From an uncultured Clostridium sp. (lineage in GTDB: Bacteria; Bacillota; Clostridia; Lachnospirales; Lachnospiraceae): a DNA stretch of 64,000 bases. The position numbers were made by a program, and so were the translations under genes. Below the pieces are notes generated by a model. That model worked only from the letters and a program-made list of their open reading frames with translations. It was not told where the DNA came from and ran no database searches. This document shows positions 50,388 to 59,471 of the stretch, in pieces; within the stretch, counting starts at the first letter, position 1, and each line of letters begins with the position of its first letter. Location: NCBI GenBank assembly GCA_934438135.1, contig CAKSBP010000016.1, positions 1-64,000 of the forward strand. The letters are read 5' to 3'.

Positions 50388-50434
50388 GTACAATATATAG
50401 TAAGGTGCATGATTGTATACACAAGATATAGTAA
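50388..50434 (+). promoter_or_regulatory. Two NrdR-box-like repeats upstream of nrdD
   Basis: GTACAATATATAGTAA (50388-50403) and ACACAAGATATAGTAA (50419-50434) both resemble the 16-bp NrdR box (read on the other strand TTACTATATCTTGTGT). They start exactly 31 bp apart, the three-turn spacing known for NrdR operators. They lie just upstream of the -35 box of the nrdD promoter. The expected effect is repression of anaerobic ribonucleotide reductase when dATP is plentiful. Confidence 0.75.
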
Positions 50435-50440
50435 AAAGTC

Positions 50441-50469
50441 TAGACAAGCTGATTGGAATATGCTATAAT
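50441..50469 (+). promoter_or_regulatory. Predicted sigma-A promoter of nrdD
   Basis: TAGACA (50441-50446) and TATAAT (50464-50469) are 17 bases apart, right after the second NrdR box. The start site would be about 50476, inside the left arm of the hairpin at 50471-50518. Confidence 0.6.
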
Positions 50470-50470
50470 C

Positions 50471-50518
50471 AAAAAGCTGTTTTGAGGTACTCGAAAGAGC
50501 CGCTCAAAACAGCTTTTT
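50471..50518 (+). terminator. Intrinsic terminator in the gap between hydG and nrdD, at the nrdD transcript start
   Basis: A perfect 16-bp stem AAAAAGCTGTTTTGAG / CTCAAAACAGCTTTTT ends in T6. It clearly can stop transcription coming from hydG, but it lies downstream of the best nrdD promoter, so it may attenuate nrdD too. Confidence 0.8.
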
Positions 50519-50565
50519 TACGTTTTTACGTTAGAGTACAGTTCACATAGAAAGGCCTGGTTAGG

Positions 50566-52692
50566 ATGGAAGTTATAAAAAGAGATGGAAGAGTTGTTCC
50601 ATATGACAGAAACAAAATTTTAGTTGCAGTCCGGAAAGCAAATCTTGAGGTGGAAGAATATGAGCGTGCAACGGATGAGATGATTGAGGGGATTATTGCA
50701 AGTATTGAAAACCTGAATCGTGATAAAATGCAGGTAGAAGATATTCAGGATCTGATTGAACAGAAGCTGATGGCAGAAGGAAAGTTTGTTCTAGCTAAGA
50801 CCTATATTATATATCGTTACCGAAGAGAGCTGGTAAGAAAAGCAAATACGACAGATGAATCTATTTTAAATTTAATTCAAAATCGTAACAAAGAAGTTAT
50901 GGAAGAAAATTCGAATAAAAATGCAGTAATCGCATCCACACAGCGTGACCTGATTGCAGGGGAAGTTTCCAAGGATTTAACAAAGCGTATTCTGCTTCCA
51001 GAAAAAATATCGAAAGCGCATGAAGAAGGAATTATCCATTTCCATGATGCAGATTATTTTTTACAGTCTATTTTCAACTGTTGTCTGATTAATATCAAAG
51101 ATATGTTAGATAACGGAACTGTTATGAATGCCAAGCTCATTGAAAGTCCAAAGAGCTTTCAGGTAGCATGTACGGTCATGACACAGATTATTTCTGCAGT
51201 GGCAAGCAGCCAGTACGGTGGGCAGTCTGTTGATATCCGTCATTTAGGAAAATACTTGAGAAAGAGCCGTGAAAAATACCGTAAGCATTATACAGAAAAA
51301 TACGGTGACAAATTTTCAGCGGAAATGATGGAACAGCTTGTTAACGATCGTCTGATGGACGAGTTAAAATCTGGTGTCCAGACAATTCAGTATCAGATTA
51401 ATACATTAATGACTACAAATGGACAATCACCATTTGTGACGTTATTCCTGAATTTAGATCCGAACGATGAATATATTGAGGAAAATGCACTGATTATTGA
51501 AGAGATTTTAAGACAGCGTCTGGAAGGAATTAAAAATGAAAAAGGCGTTTATGTAACCCCTGCATTTCCAAAATTAATTTATGTGCTGGATGAGCATAAC
51601 TGCTTAAAAGGTGGAAAATATGATTACATCACAAAGCTTGCTGTAAAATGTTCCTCTAAACGTTTATATCCGGATTATATTTCAGCAAAAAAAATGCGTG
51701 AAAATTATGAAGGAAATGTTTTCAGCTGTATGGGATGCCGAAGTTTTTTATCCCCTTGGAAAGATGAAAACGGCGAATATAAATTTGAAGGAAGATTCAA
51801 TCAGGGTGTTGTCAGCCTGAATCTTCCACAGATTGGGATTATTGCAGATGGTGATGAGGAAAAATTCTGGCAGCTGTTAGAAGAAAGATTATCCATTTGC
51901 TTTGAAGCGTTGATGTACCGCCACACTTCTTTAGAAGGGACCTTATCTGACGTTAGTCCAATCCACTGGCAGTACGGTGCTATTGCAAGACTGAAGAAAG
52001 GCGAAAAGATTGACAAGCTGTTACACGATGGTTATTCAACACTTTCTCTTGGTTATATCGGTCTGTATGAAACAACAAAATTAATGACAGGCGAAAGCCA
52101 TACACAGCCACACGGTACTGAATTTGCCCTTAAACTTATGAACCGCTTAAGAAAAGCAACGGATACCTGGAAAGAAGAAACAGGACTTGGATTCGGTTTA
52201 TATGGAACACCTGCAGAATCTTTATGCTACCGTTTTGCAGAAATAGACAAGAAGAAATTTGGTGTTATCAAAGACGTCACTGACAAAGGATATTACACAA
52301 ACTCCTATCATGTAGACGTTAGAGAAAAAATTGATGCATTCAGCAAGTTTGCATTTGAAAGTCAGTTCCAGGTAATTTCATCTGGCGGTGCGATTTCTTA
52401 TGTAGAAATTCCAAATATGAGAAACAACCTGGAAGCATTAGAAGACATCGTGAAATTTATTTATGATAACATTCAGTACGCGGAATTCAATACAAAATCT
52501 GATTACTGCCATGTCTGTGGATTCGATGGTGAAATCACAATCAACGACGATATGGAGTGGGAATGCCCACAGTGTCATAACAAAGACCATAGTAAGATGA
52601 ACGTTACTAGACGTACCTGCGGATATCTTGGTGAGAATTTCTGGAATGCTGGAAAGACGAAGGAGATTAAGTCGAGGGTGCTGCATGTGTAG
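50566..52692 (+). CDS. nrdD: Anaerobic (class III) ribonucleoside-triphosphate reductase
   Basis: The protein has 708 residues. The N-terminal ATP-cone (MEVIKRDGRVVPYDRNKILV; about 1-95) is the allosteric site. Two Cys-x2-Cys pairs near the end (YCHVCGF, ECPQCHNK) bind zinc. The glycyl radical Gly686 is in RRTCGYLG. It reduces ribonucleoside triphosphates to deoxy forms without oxygen and needs NrdG activation; nrdG lies 6.8 kb downstream instead of adjacent. AGAAAGG precedes the ATG. Controlled by NrdR-like boxes. Confidence 0.96.
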   Translation: MEVIKRDGRVVPYDRNKILVAVRKANLEVEEYERATDEMIEGIIASIENLNRDKMQVEDIQDLIEQKLMAEGKFVLAKTYIIYRYRRELVRKANTTDESILNLIQNRNKEVMEENSNKNAVIASTQRDLIAGEVSKDLTKRILLPEKISKAHEEGIIHFHDADYFLQSIFNCCLINIKDMLDNGTVMNAKLIESPKSFQVACTVMTQIISAVASSQYGGQSVDIRHLGKYLRKSREKYRKHYTEKYGDKFSAEMMEQLVNDRLMDELKSGVQTIQYQINTLMTTNGQSPFVTLFLNLDPNDEYIEENALIIEEILRQRLEGIKNEKGVYVTPAFPKLIYVLDEHNCLKGGKYDYITKLAVKCSSKRLYPDYISAKKMRENYEGNVFSCMGCRSFLSPWKDENGEYKFEGRFNQGVVSLNLPQIGIIADGDEEKFWQLLEERLSICFEALMYRHTSLEGTLSDVSPIHWQYGAIARLKKGEKIDKLLHDGYSTLSLGYIGLYETTKLMTGESHTQPHGTEFALKLMNRLRKATDTWKEETGLGFGLYGTPAESLCYRFAEIDKKKFGVIKDVTDKGYYTNSYHVDVREKIDAFSKFAFESQFQVISSGGAISYVEIPNMRNNLEALEDIVKFIYDNIQYAEFNTKSDYCHVCGFDGEITINDDMEWECPQCHNKDHSKMNVTRRTCGYLGENFWNAGKTKEIKSRVLHV

Positions 52693-52852
52693 GGAAATGT
52701 TGTTATAACATTTTGAGTTAGTATATGTATGGACTTATAGTAGGAAATAAATAATTTATAAGAAGCATTAATGGTAAAGGTTTTGTTCATGTTTTGAACA
52801 GAGCCTTTATCCTTATGAAAAAGAGACTCTAATGCAAAGAATCAGATGAAGA

Positions 52853-53227
52853 ATGAAAATGGGAGGTGGAAAACATTTCTGTGCTAAAATTAATGGAACC
52901 GAAGAAAACTATTTAAGATACGAAACACCTCTATATACATATTGTTTTTCTTATATGACATTAATAGTTATAGCTAAGACTTTGGAGAAAATGCAGATTG
53001 GTTACGAACTGATAATAGCTTTTATCATATATCCTTTTGTTTATTTTTTAGGTATGCGTAGAAGATATAGAACAAGAGAAGATTTTGATAAATATGGTAA
53101 AATTTATTGTGGATTTGTAAATATATACATAAAAATGATACGTAATATAAAAGATAGCTGTTTGGACTTTTCTTTCTCTAAAGTTATTGTGATGGATATA
53201 AGGAAAAATTTGAAAGAAAATAAATAA
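52853..53227 (+). CDS. Hypothetical small membrane protein, possibly decayed
   Basis: The ORF has 124 codons with two membrane helices (about 28-45 and 50-66) and a basic loop MRRRYRTREDFDKYG. The first 20 codons lack a normal ribosome site and read like non-coding sequence. A GGGAGGTGG lies inside them and would serve a different frame that stops after 11 codons. It may be the tail of a frameshifted gene. It lies just before the IS256 remnant, in the stretch that separates nrdD from nrdG. Confidence 0.35.
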   Translation: MKMGGGKHFCAKINGTEENYLRYETPLYTYCFSYMTLIVIAKTLEKMQIGYELIIAFIIYPFVYFLGMRRRYRTREDFDKYGKIYCGFVNIYIKMIRNIKDSCLDFSFSKVIVMDIRKNLKENK

Positions 53228-53349
53228 TTTAAGAAGATAAATATTTAATTTTTCTTAGTCTATAGCATAATTCGGACTGCCAAAAGCCATCATCCAGCCA
53301 GAAAATTTATTATATTTATTTATTTTTTTGGTGACAAATGGATGTTTTT

Positions 53350-54541
53350 GGGTCTGTAAAAAGTTTGTGTCTATGGTAATAAATGGTTCCAACTTGCTAA
53401 GAATCAGATATAACAACTTATCAGGAAGGAGCCTTTTATTATGGCAATAGCAATGGTGAATACGAACCAGAGATTGTGCCTAAATACTGCCGCAATATCT
53501 CTGGCATTGAAGAAAAAGTAATCTCACTCTATGCAAGAGGAATGACAACGAGGGATATCGGAGCAGAACTTCAGGAACTGTATGGTATTGATGTTTCGGC
53601 AGAGAAGGTTTCCAAAATAACAGACCGTATCCTGCCTGAAATTAAGGAATGGAAATCCAGACCTCTCGATCCGATTTATCCATTTGTATTTATGGATGCT
53701 ATCCACTATAAAATCCGGGAAGACGGAAGAATACGGAACCGTGCAGCTTATGTAGTGCTCGGAGTTACGCTGGAAGGAAACAAAGATATCCGGAGCATTA
53801 CAATTGGTGCGAATGAGTCTTCAAAGTTTTGGCTTGGAATGCTCAATGACCTGAAAAACCGTGGTGTAGAGGATGTTCTGTTCTTCTCAATGCCCAGGTA
53901 CAGCGATGCATCATCCATATGTTACGTAATAGCTTCAAATATGTATCCTATAAGGATTTGAAACCGTTTGCAGCTGATTTCAAGGCAGTTTACAATCAGT
54001 AACTGGGAATCAAACTGGGACGTTGTAAATCCGTTCTTGCAGTTCAGTAGTGATATTAGGCGTATTATGTACACGACAAATATTATAGAAGGATTGAACA
54101 GGCAGTTTCGGAAGGTGACCAAAACCAAGAGTGTATTTCCAAACGATACATCACTGGAGAAGATGCTGTACTTAGCATCGGTAAATGTCATGAAGAAATG
54201 GAAAATGCGCTACAGGAACTGGGATCTGGTTTTAAGCCAGCTCAGCCTGCTTTATGCAGACAGGCTAAAAGCATACCTGTAACGCAAAATATACCGTCGG
54301 TAATAAAAGTATTGCCGAATGTATATCAAATATACCCGAGGTCGGGTTTGGGCAGCACCCAAGGAAAAAAGAAAAGGACGCTGCCTGTATTTGTAATGCA
54401 AAAAATGGAAGTTGAATGGTATAGAACATAATAAAAAGGGAATACTTAAGCTAATAACATAATTCGACAAATAGAAAATACATATCTGAGTCCTATCAAG
54501 AAGGTTCTCTTCAATTACTGGACACAAAAATATTTATACCC
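53350..54541 (+). mobile_element. IS256-family insertion sequence remnant
   Basis: The left end GGGTCTGTAAAAAGTTTGTG (from 53350) is of the IS256-family terminal type. GACACAAAAATATTTATACC (from 54521), read in reverse, matches it loosely and is taken as the right end. Between them is a mutated, internally deleted transposase (53441-54282). Complete elements are about 1.3-1.4 kb. I see no target duplication. It lies inside the insertion between nrdD and nrdG. Confidence 0.6.
53441..54282 (+). pseudogene. IS256-type (Mutator) transposase, degenerate
   Basis: Fragments in order: CRNISGIEEKVISLYARGMT and TTRDIGAELQELYGIDVSAE, then PFVFMDAIHYKIREDGRIRN with the catalytic Asp, and GNKDIRSITIGANESSKFWL. 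At LFFS sequence is missing and the frame changes to QRCIIHMLRNSFKYVSYKDL. A stop follows at AVYNQ. A third piece (TNIIEGLNRQFRKVTKTKSV) runs to the end. The N-terminal third of a normal 400-residue transposase is also absent. It is non-functional. Confidence 0.8.
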
Positions 54542-54759
54542 TCGTTATTTCTCTTTCAGATAAGGTGTTAAGTTTACCTCAAAGAAAAAGTAACACGCAA
54601 TTCAATGCTTTGGTATAAATGCTTCTGTGTCTGATAAGTCAGGAGATTTTTATACAGGTGCATTTATTTATAAGAGTGAAGCATACTTTGTAATAGTAAT
54701 ATGTTTATATCAGGACGAGCATCTTTTAGAGAGAACTCGTCCTTTTCAGTTGCTTCTTA
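54283..54759. other. 477-base stretch after the IS256 remnant, no gene seen
   Basis: It holds the presumed right end of the IS256 element (54521-54541) and a hairpin AGGACGAG (54712-54719) / CTCGTCCT (54736-54743) with T4. The hairpin may end the GH25 gene on the minus strand or be neutral. No ORF with a ribosome site was found. Confidence 0.4.
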
Positions 54760-55797
54760 CTATCCAACATAAACCTGAATTGCATCGATTATTTCACCAA
54801 ATACACCTGCATACCCGTTATTAGAGTCTGAAGAACTATATCCAGTAACGTATGGAAGCCATTTTCCGCTTGATTTTAAATGAACACGGTAATGAATTTT
54901 CTTTCCAGTATCGGTTTTCATCATTAAGCCGTCAATTGGCTTGTCTAGTATGCCGGCATAATCGGAACGATTTTTAACTGCTGGCAGCCAGTTTCCACCT
55001 TTGACATGGACACAATATGTAATATTTCCTTTGGATAAACTTGCATAAACTCCCGTTACACTATGGCCAAATACACCAGCATAATCATCAGTATTTTTTA
55101 CATTTGGTAACCATTTGTTTGCAGAATCATCATAAGTCTGATAAGTAACATCAATAGAAGAACCTGGCGTTGATGTATCACCGATTGAAAAATATCCTGT
55201 ATTCATATCACAATTTGTTGAAATTCCTGGAACTGATCCGGTAGAAGAATACTGCCAAATATAAGCGTTAGAACCGTAGCTTCCAATGGTAGAAGCATAT
55301 TTAGCAAACCAAAGTTTTGCACCAGTTTTTGAGATGATGGTATCGATGTTAAGATTGTTGATTACATAATCTTGATTTGCGTAAACAACAGGAATAAATC
55401 CAGCAGCTTTTACTTTATTGCAGAAAGTAACTGCCCAGTCAGTCAAGGTTGCCTTTGATACCGTTACTCCGTTTTCTTTTGCGTATCGTACAGAATCATA
55501 TTCAAAGTCAAATGCAAGCATACATTTGCTTGTGTATTTTTTTGCCTGTGCAATTAAGGATTCTGCTTCTTTTTCTACATCAGACTTTGAGCAGGCATAA
55601 GAGAACCAATAGAAGTGAATTTCTACACCAGCACTTTTTGCATTTTTCGCATTATAGTCTGCTTTGGTGTCGATTGTGTTTTGACCATAACCAGCACGGA
55701 TAAATGCAAACTGCACTCCGTTTTCTTTTACTTCTGACCAATTAATATCTCCATTATGACAGGATACGTCAATTCCTTTGCAACTCATTTTCATCAT
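54760..55797 (-). CDS. GH25 lysozyme with C-terminal ChW-like repeats, no signal peptide
   Basis: The protein has up to 345 residues; the ATG at 55788 fits the ribosome site AAGAAAGG better than 55797. The GH25 muramidase barrel has KGIDVSCHNGDINWSEVK with the catalytic-site Asp, LAFDFEYD and IWQYSSTGSVPGIS. Three repeats of about 45 residues follow with the pattern WLPxV..YAGxxG/L (NKWLPNVKNTDDYAGVFG, NWLPAVKNRSDYAGILD, KWLPYVTGY..YAGVFG), similar to clostridial hydrophobic-W cell-surface repeats. Without a signal peptide it would need a holin, lysis or another export route, as in phage endolysins. No phage genes adjoin it. Confidence 0.85.
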   Translation of the reverse strand: MMKMSCKGIDVSCHNGDINWSEVKENGVQFAFIRAGYGQNTIDTKADYNAKNAKSAGVEIHFYWFSYACSKSDVEKEAESLIAQAKKYTSKCMLAFDFEYDSVRYAKENGVTVSKATLTDWAVTFCNKVKAAGFIPVVYANQDYVINNLNIDTIISKTGAKLWFAKYASTIGSYGSNAYIWQYSSTGSVPGISTNCDMNTGYFSIGDTSTPGSSIDVTYQTYDDSANKWLPNVKNTDDYAGVFGHSVTGVYASLSKGNITYCVHVKGGNWLPAVKNRSDYAGILDKPIDGLMMKTDTGKKIHYRVHLKSSGKWLPYVTGYSSSDSNNGYAGVFGEIIDAIQVYVG

Positions 55798-55890
55798 TTC
55801 CTTTCTTTTAAATAATGCTTTGCTTCACTTAGTTACATAATATAAAAAAGAAAGAACTTCATTTGTTGTAAACTTATGTTAATAACAAAA

Positions 55891-55932
55891 GACAAGCAAA
55901 AAATCTCTTAATAATGAAGATTTCTGCTTGTC
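55891..55932 (-). terminator. Terminator of the licD-family gene
   Basis: GACAAGCA(A)AAAATCT pairs with AGATTTCTGCTTGTC around a 12-base loop. On the minus strand it ends in TCTTTTG, 35 bases after the stop of the licD gene. Confidence 0.65.
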
Positions 55933-55966
55933 GTCTGGATTCAAGTCTTAATAGAATCGAGTTCTC

Positions 55967-57196
55967 TTATTCTTTATAATATGCCCTATAATTATGCGGT
56001 GCATATCTATCCTTTTCACTTGGAAGCTTCATATAATCCCCAAATAAATATTGCAAATATGCATCATATCCAGAAGGAGCCGGAAGTTCCATGTCCTCAA
56101 ACTTAAGATAAATGGTTTTATCATAAATAGATCGTGGCATAATATCACGTTCCCAGTATTTTGAGAGAATATAACCAGCCTGATGGCTTTCATAAAAATC
56201 ATAGCGTTCGGTCATTTCTATAATTTTTGATTTGAGTTTGTCACGGAAGGAATGATCGGTATTTTCGTCTTCAAAAAGGGTTAGGAAACTGTCATTATAC
56301 ATTCCGTAGATATGGCGGAGGCGGTTGAAAAACGCTTTTGTTTCATCGGCTCTTGCAGGAAGTCCCATCAGAGGAAAGACATCGATGTCAACCCCGGCGG
56401 TTGTTAGAAATGGATAAGTCCAGCGTTTTACAATGGTATTTCTGTCAATGACACGGAGATAGAAATTGTTACAGTACTCATTTTGATAGATACTATAGGC
56501 ATCATACCGATCTTCCTCTGTAATGATGTCGATAAGTTTTTTATAATCTGGCATCGGAAGAAGCAGGTCAATGTCATCGTCCCATGGAATGTAACCTTGA
56601 TGGCGGACTGCACCTAATAACGTACCGCCACCCATAAAGATGTTCAGATTGTGTTTTTTACAGGTATCAACTACATAGGCAACCAGTTCAAGCTGCTTTT
56701 TGCGGATTGCCTTGGTATCCATTTCACGTAATCCCTGAATATCTGTTTCCTCTGCAATGATTTCGTCAATACCCTGAAAATCCACTGTTTTCATAACATG
56801 GATATTTTCCTGGTATCCAAGTTTGTTTAATTGCAGCAGCATCGTTGGATAATATTTGGATGAGATCAGAATCAGATAGTCGTCACGAAATGGAACCAAT
56901 ACATCTTCTGGTTTATATGCTTTGACGATGGAATCCTGTATGAATTTGGAGTGATTTACAGGAATGTGTTTGGGCAGGATAGTATGAAACAGTTCCTGTA
57001 AATCTAATAATTTCTGTTCGTTATTGTCGATATATGCATGGATCTTATATCCTTTTTTTTCAAGGTAATCCTTAGTTGCATAAGAAGAAATATTTAAACC
57101 GAAGAGAACAATTTTTTTACCTTCTAAAAGATTGCTTTCAATTAACTTATCTAGATTGTCTAATAAAAGATTTGATTTATTTTGTTTTGTTAACAT
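55967..57196 (-). CDS. LicD-family phosphotransferase with N-terminal nucleotide-binding-like domain
   Basis: The protein has 409 residues. An N-terminal Rossmann-like segment is present (KKIVLFGLNISSYATKDYLE with AYIDNN). From about 180 the LicD nucleotidyltransferase fold follows: FMGGGTLLGAVRHQGYIPWD and DDIDLLLP with metal-binding Asp residues, and later VDIDVFPLMG. LicD proteins transfer phosphocholine or sugar phosphates to cell-surface glycans. The ATG has AAGGAGG upstream. No choline uptake genes are adjacent, so the substrate is open. Confidence 0.88.
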   Translation of the reverse strand: MLTKQNKSNLLLDNLDKLIESNLLEGKKIVLFGLNISSYATKDYLEKKGYKIHAYIDNNEQKLLDLQELFHTILPKHIPVNHSKFIQDSIVKAYKPEDVLVPFRDDYLILISSKYYPTMLLQLNKLGYQENIHVMKTVDFQGIDEIIAEETDIQGLREMDTKAIRKKQLELVAYVVDTCKKHNLNIFMGGGTLLGAVRHQGYIPWDDDIDLLLPMPDYKKLIDIITEEDRYDAYSIYQNEYCNNFYLRVIDRNTIVKRWTYPFLTTAGVDIDVFPLMGLPARADETKAFFNRLRHIYGMYNDSFLTLFEDENTDHSFRDKLKSKIIEMTERYDFYESHQAGYILSKYWERDIMPRSIYDKTIYLKFEDMELPAPSGYDAYLQYLFGDYMKLPSEKDRYAPHNYRAYYKE

Positions 57197-57688
57197 GATT
57201 AGCCTCCTTGTTTGTCAAAAATAGTATGCACAATTTGAAAAGAAAGAAATACAATTATAATATAATTACAAACCAGGATTAACTTGTAATATTTTCCGTG
57301 AATTTAGCTTGTATAGTTAAAAAATAGACAAATAGAAATGTACTGAAAAAATAGATAAAATTTCAAATTTTAGAATGTTTTATGGTTAAATATGAACTAA
57401 ATCCAGAATGATGAAAATATCTTTAACCTCTTATTTTTACTGGAACTGGAAGCAACTGTACTTATAATTTATAGAATGAATAATATCAGAAGCACCAAGA
57501 CTGAAAACTCTATTTTATAAAATAAGAAAGTCAGCTTAAATGATAAGTTCATTAAAAAAGGCATTGATTTTTACACGAGATCGTGACATAATAATCAATG
57601 ATTGTTCTAATACCCTTTTATGGTAAGTTAGTCGATTTGAGAGGTTTACTCACAAAAACACAATAAGAAAAGCGAGGTTAGATGTAAT
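57197..57688 (+). promoter_or_regulatory. 492-base non-coding stretch with the pckA promoter and a dyad in its spacer
   Basis: No gene is seen. TTGATT (57564-57569) and CATAAT (57587-57592) are 17 bases apart. The spacer carries CACGA-GA-TCGTG (57574-57585), a perfect 5-bp dyad where a repressor would block RNA polymerase. The leader of about 90 bases ends at AGCGAGG before the pckA ATG. The left part (57250-57540) is AT-rich filler. Confidence 0.55.
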
Positions 57689-59296
57689 ATGTCAAAAGTG
57701 GATTTAAGTAAATATGGTATTACAGGAGCTACAGAGGTTGTTTACAATCCTTCTTATGAAGAATTATTCAAAGAAGAAATGAAACCTGGTTTGGAAGGAT
57801 TTGAAAAAGGACAGGAAAGTGAACTTGGAGCTGTCAATGTTATGACAGGTGTTTATACTGGACGTTCTCCTAAAGATAAATTTATTATCGAAGACGAGAA
57901 CTCAAAAGACACGGTATGGTGGACTTCAGACGAATATAAAAATGATAATCATCCAGCATCAAAGGAAGCTTGGGAAGCAGTTAAAAAAATCGCTTTAGAG
58001 GAACTTTCAAACAAAAAACTTTTTGTTGTAGATGCATTCTGTGGTGCAAATGCAGATACAAGAATGGCAGTTCGCTTCATCGTTGAAGTTGCTTGGCAGG
58101 CTCATTTTGTTGAGAACATGTTTATCAAACCAACTGCTGAAGAACTTGCAGATTTCGAACCAGATTTCGTTGTTTATAATGCATCTAAAGCAAAAGTTGA
58201 AAATTATAAAGAATTAGGACTTAACTCCGAAACAGCTGTAATGTTCAATATTACAAGCCGTGAACAGGTTATTGTAAATACATGGTACGGCGGAGAAATG
58301 AAGAAAGGTATGTTCTCCATGATGAACTACTACCTTCCATTAAAGGGTATTGCTTCAATGCACTGTTCTGCTAACACAGACATGAACGGTGAAAATACAG
58401 CAATTTTCTTCGGTCTTTCCGGAACAGGTAAAACGACTTTATCAACAGATCCAAAACGTCTTCTTATTGGTGATGATGAACATGGCTGGGATGATAATGG
58501 TGTATTCAATTTTGAAGGTGGATGCTACGCTAAGGTTATCAATCTTGATAAAGATTCTGAACCAGATATCTACAATGCAATCAGACGTAATGCTCTTTTA
58601 GAGAATGTTACTATGGATGCAGAAGGTAAGATTGATTTTGCTGATAAGAGTGTTACAGAAAATACCCGTGTATCTTACCCAATCGATCATATCGAAAACA
58701 TTGTTCGTCCAATTTCATCTGCTCCAGCTGCTAAGAATGTAATTTTCCTTTCAGCAGATGCATTTGGTGTACTCCCTCCAGTATCTATTCTTACTCCAGA
58801 ACAGACAAAATACTACTTCCTGTCTGGTTTCACAGCTAAACTTGCTGGTACAGAACGTGGAATTACAGAACCAACACCTACATTTTCCGCTTGCTTTGGA
58901 CAGGCATTCCTTGAGTTACATCCTACAAAGTATGCAGATGAATTAGTTAAGAAAATGGAAAAGAGCGGTGCAAAAGCATACTTAGTTAATACAGGATGGA
59001 ATGGTACAGGCAAACGTATCTCTATTAAAGATACTCGTGGTATCATTGATGCAATACTTGATGGTTCTATTACAAAGGCTCCTACAAAGAAGATTCCATT
59101 TTTCAACTTTGAAGTACCAACAGAACTTCCAGGCGTAGATTCTAAAATCCTTGATCCTCGTGATACATACGCTGAAGCTTCTGAATGGGAAACAAAAGCT
59201 AAAGATCTTGCAGAACGTTTCATAAAGAACTTTGCAAAATATGAAGGCAATGAGGCTGGTAAAGCATTAGTTGCTGCTGGTCCAAAAGCAGAATAA
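57689..59296 (+). CDS. pckA: Phosphoenolpyruvate carboxykinase (ATP)
   Basis: The protein has 535 residues. It has the kinase P-loop GLSGTGKTTLSTDP (about 241-254), the metal-binding IGDDEHGWDDNGVFNFEGGC, RVSYPIDHIEN, and TGRSPKDKF near the N-terminus. In anaerobes it often runs towards oxaloacetate with ATP gain. Codons are biased to the highly expressed type (CGT, GGT, CTT), unlike most neighbours. Monocistronic. Confidence 0.96.
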   Translation: MSKVDLSKYGITGATEVVYNPSYEELFKEEMKPGLEGFEKGQESELGAVNVMTGVYTGRSPKDKFIIEDENSKDTVWWTSDEYKNDNHPASKEAWEAVKKIALEELSNKKLFVVDAFCGANADTRMAVRFIVEVAWQAHFVENMFIKPTAEELADFEPDFVVYNASKAKVENYKELGLNSETAVMFNITSREQVIVNTWYGGEMKKGMFSMMNYYLPLKGIASMHCSANTDMNGENTAIFFGLSGTGKTTLSTDPKRLLIGDDEHGWDDNGVFNFEGGCYAKVINLDKDSEPDIYNAIRRNALLENVTMDAEGKIDFADKSVTENTRVSYPIDHIENIVRPISSAPAAKNVIFLSADAFGVLPPVSILTPEQTKYYFLSGFTAKLAGTERGITEPTPTFSACFGQAFLELHPTKYADELVKKMEKSGAKAYLVNTGWNGTGKRISIKDTRGIIDAILDGSITKAPTKKIPFFNFEVPTELPGVDSKILDPRDTYAEASEWETKAKDLAERFIKNFAKYEGNEAGKALVAAGPKAE

Positions 59297-59326
59297 TATA
59301 AAAAAATCAAGCATTAATTAATGTTT

Positions 59327-59359
59327 AAATGGCATCGTCTATACAGGGCGGTGCCATTT
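59327..59359 (+). terminator. Terminator of pckA
   Basis: An 8-bp stem AAATGGCA / TGCCATTT with extra pairing in the loop is followed by GTTTTTC, 30 bases after the stop. Confidence 0.75.
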
Positions 59360-59398
59360 GTTTTTCTGAATGTTTTTTAGAATATCTAACTTTAAATA

Positions 59399-59427
59399 TT
59401 GATATTTACTTCGAAATATAGCATAAT
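59399..59427 (+). promoter_or_regulatory. Predicted sigma-A promoter of nrdG-dut
   Basis: TTGATA (59399-59404) and CATAAT (59422-59427) are 17 bases apart, 45 bases upstream of nrdG. I see no NrdR-like box here, unlike nrdD. Confidence 0.6.
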
Positions 59428-59471
59428 ATAGTTCAATACCTGAAAATATTGAAAGAAGAAAGGCAGATATC

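Noticed and set aside
59405..59450. NrdR boxes upstream of nrdG
   Set aside because: Only loosely AT-rich sequence is present; no pair of 16-bp boxes at 31-bp spacing is seen.
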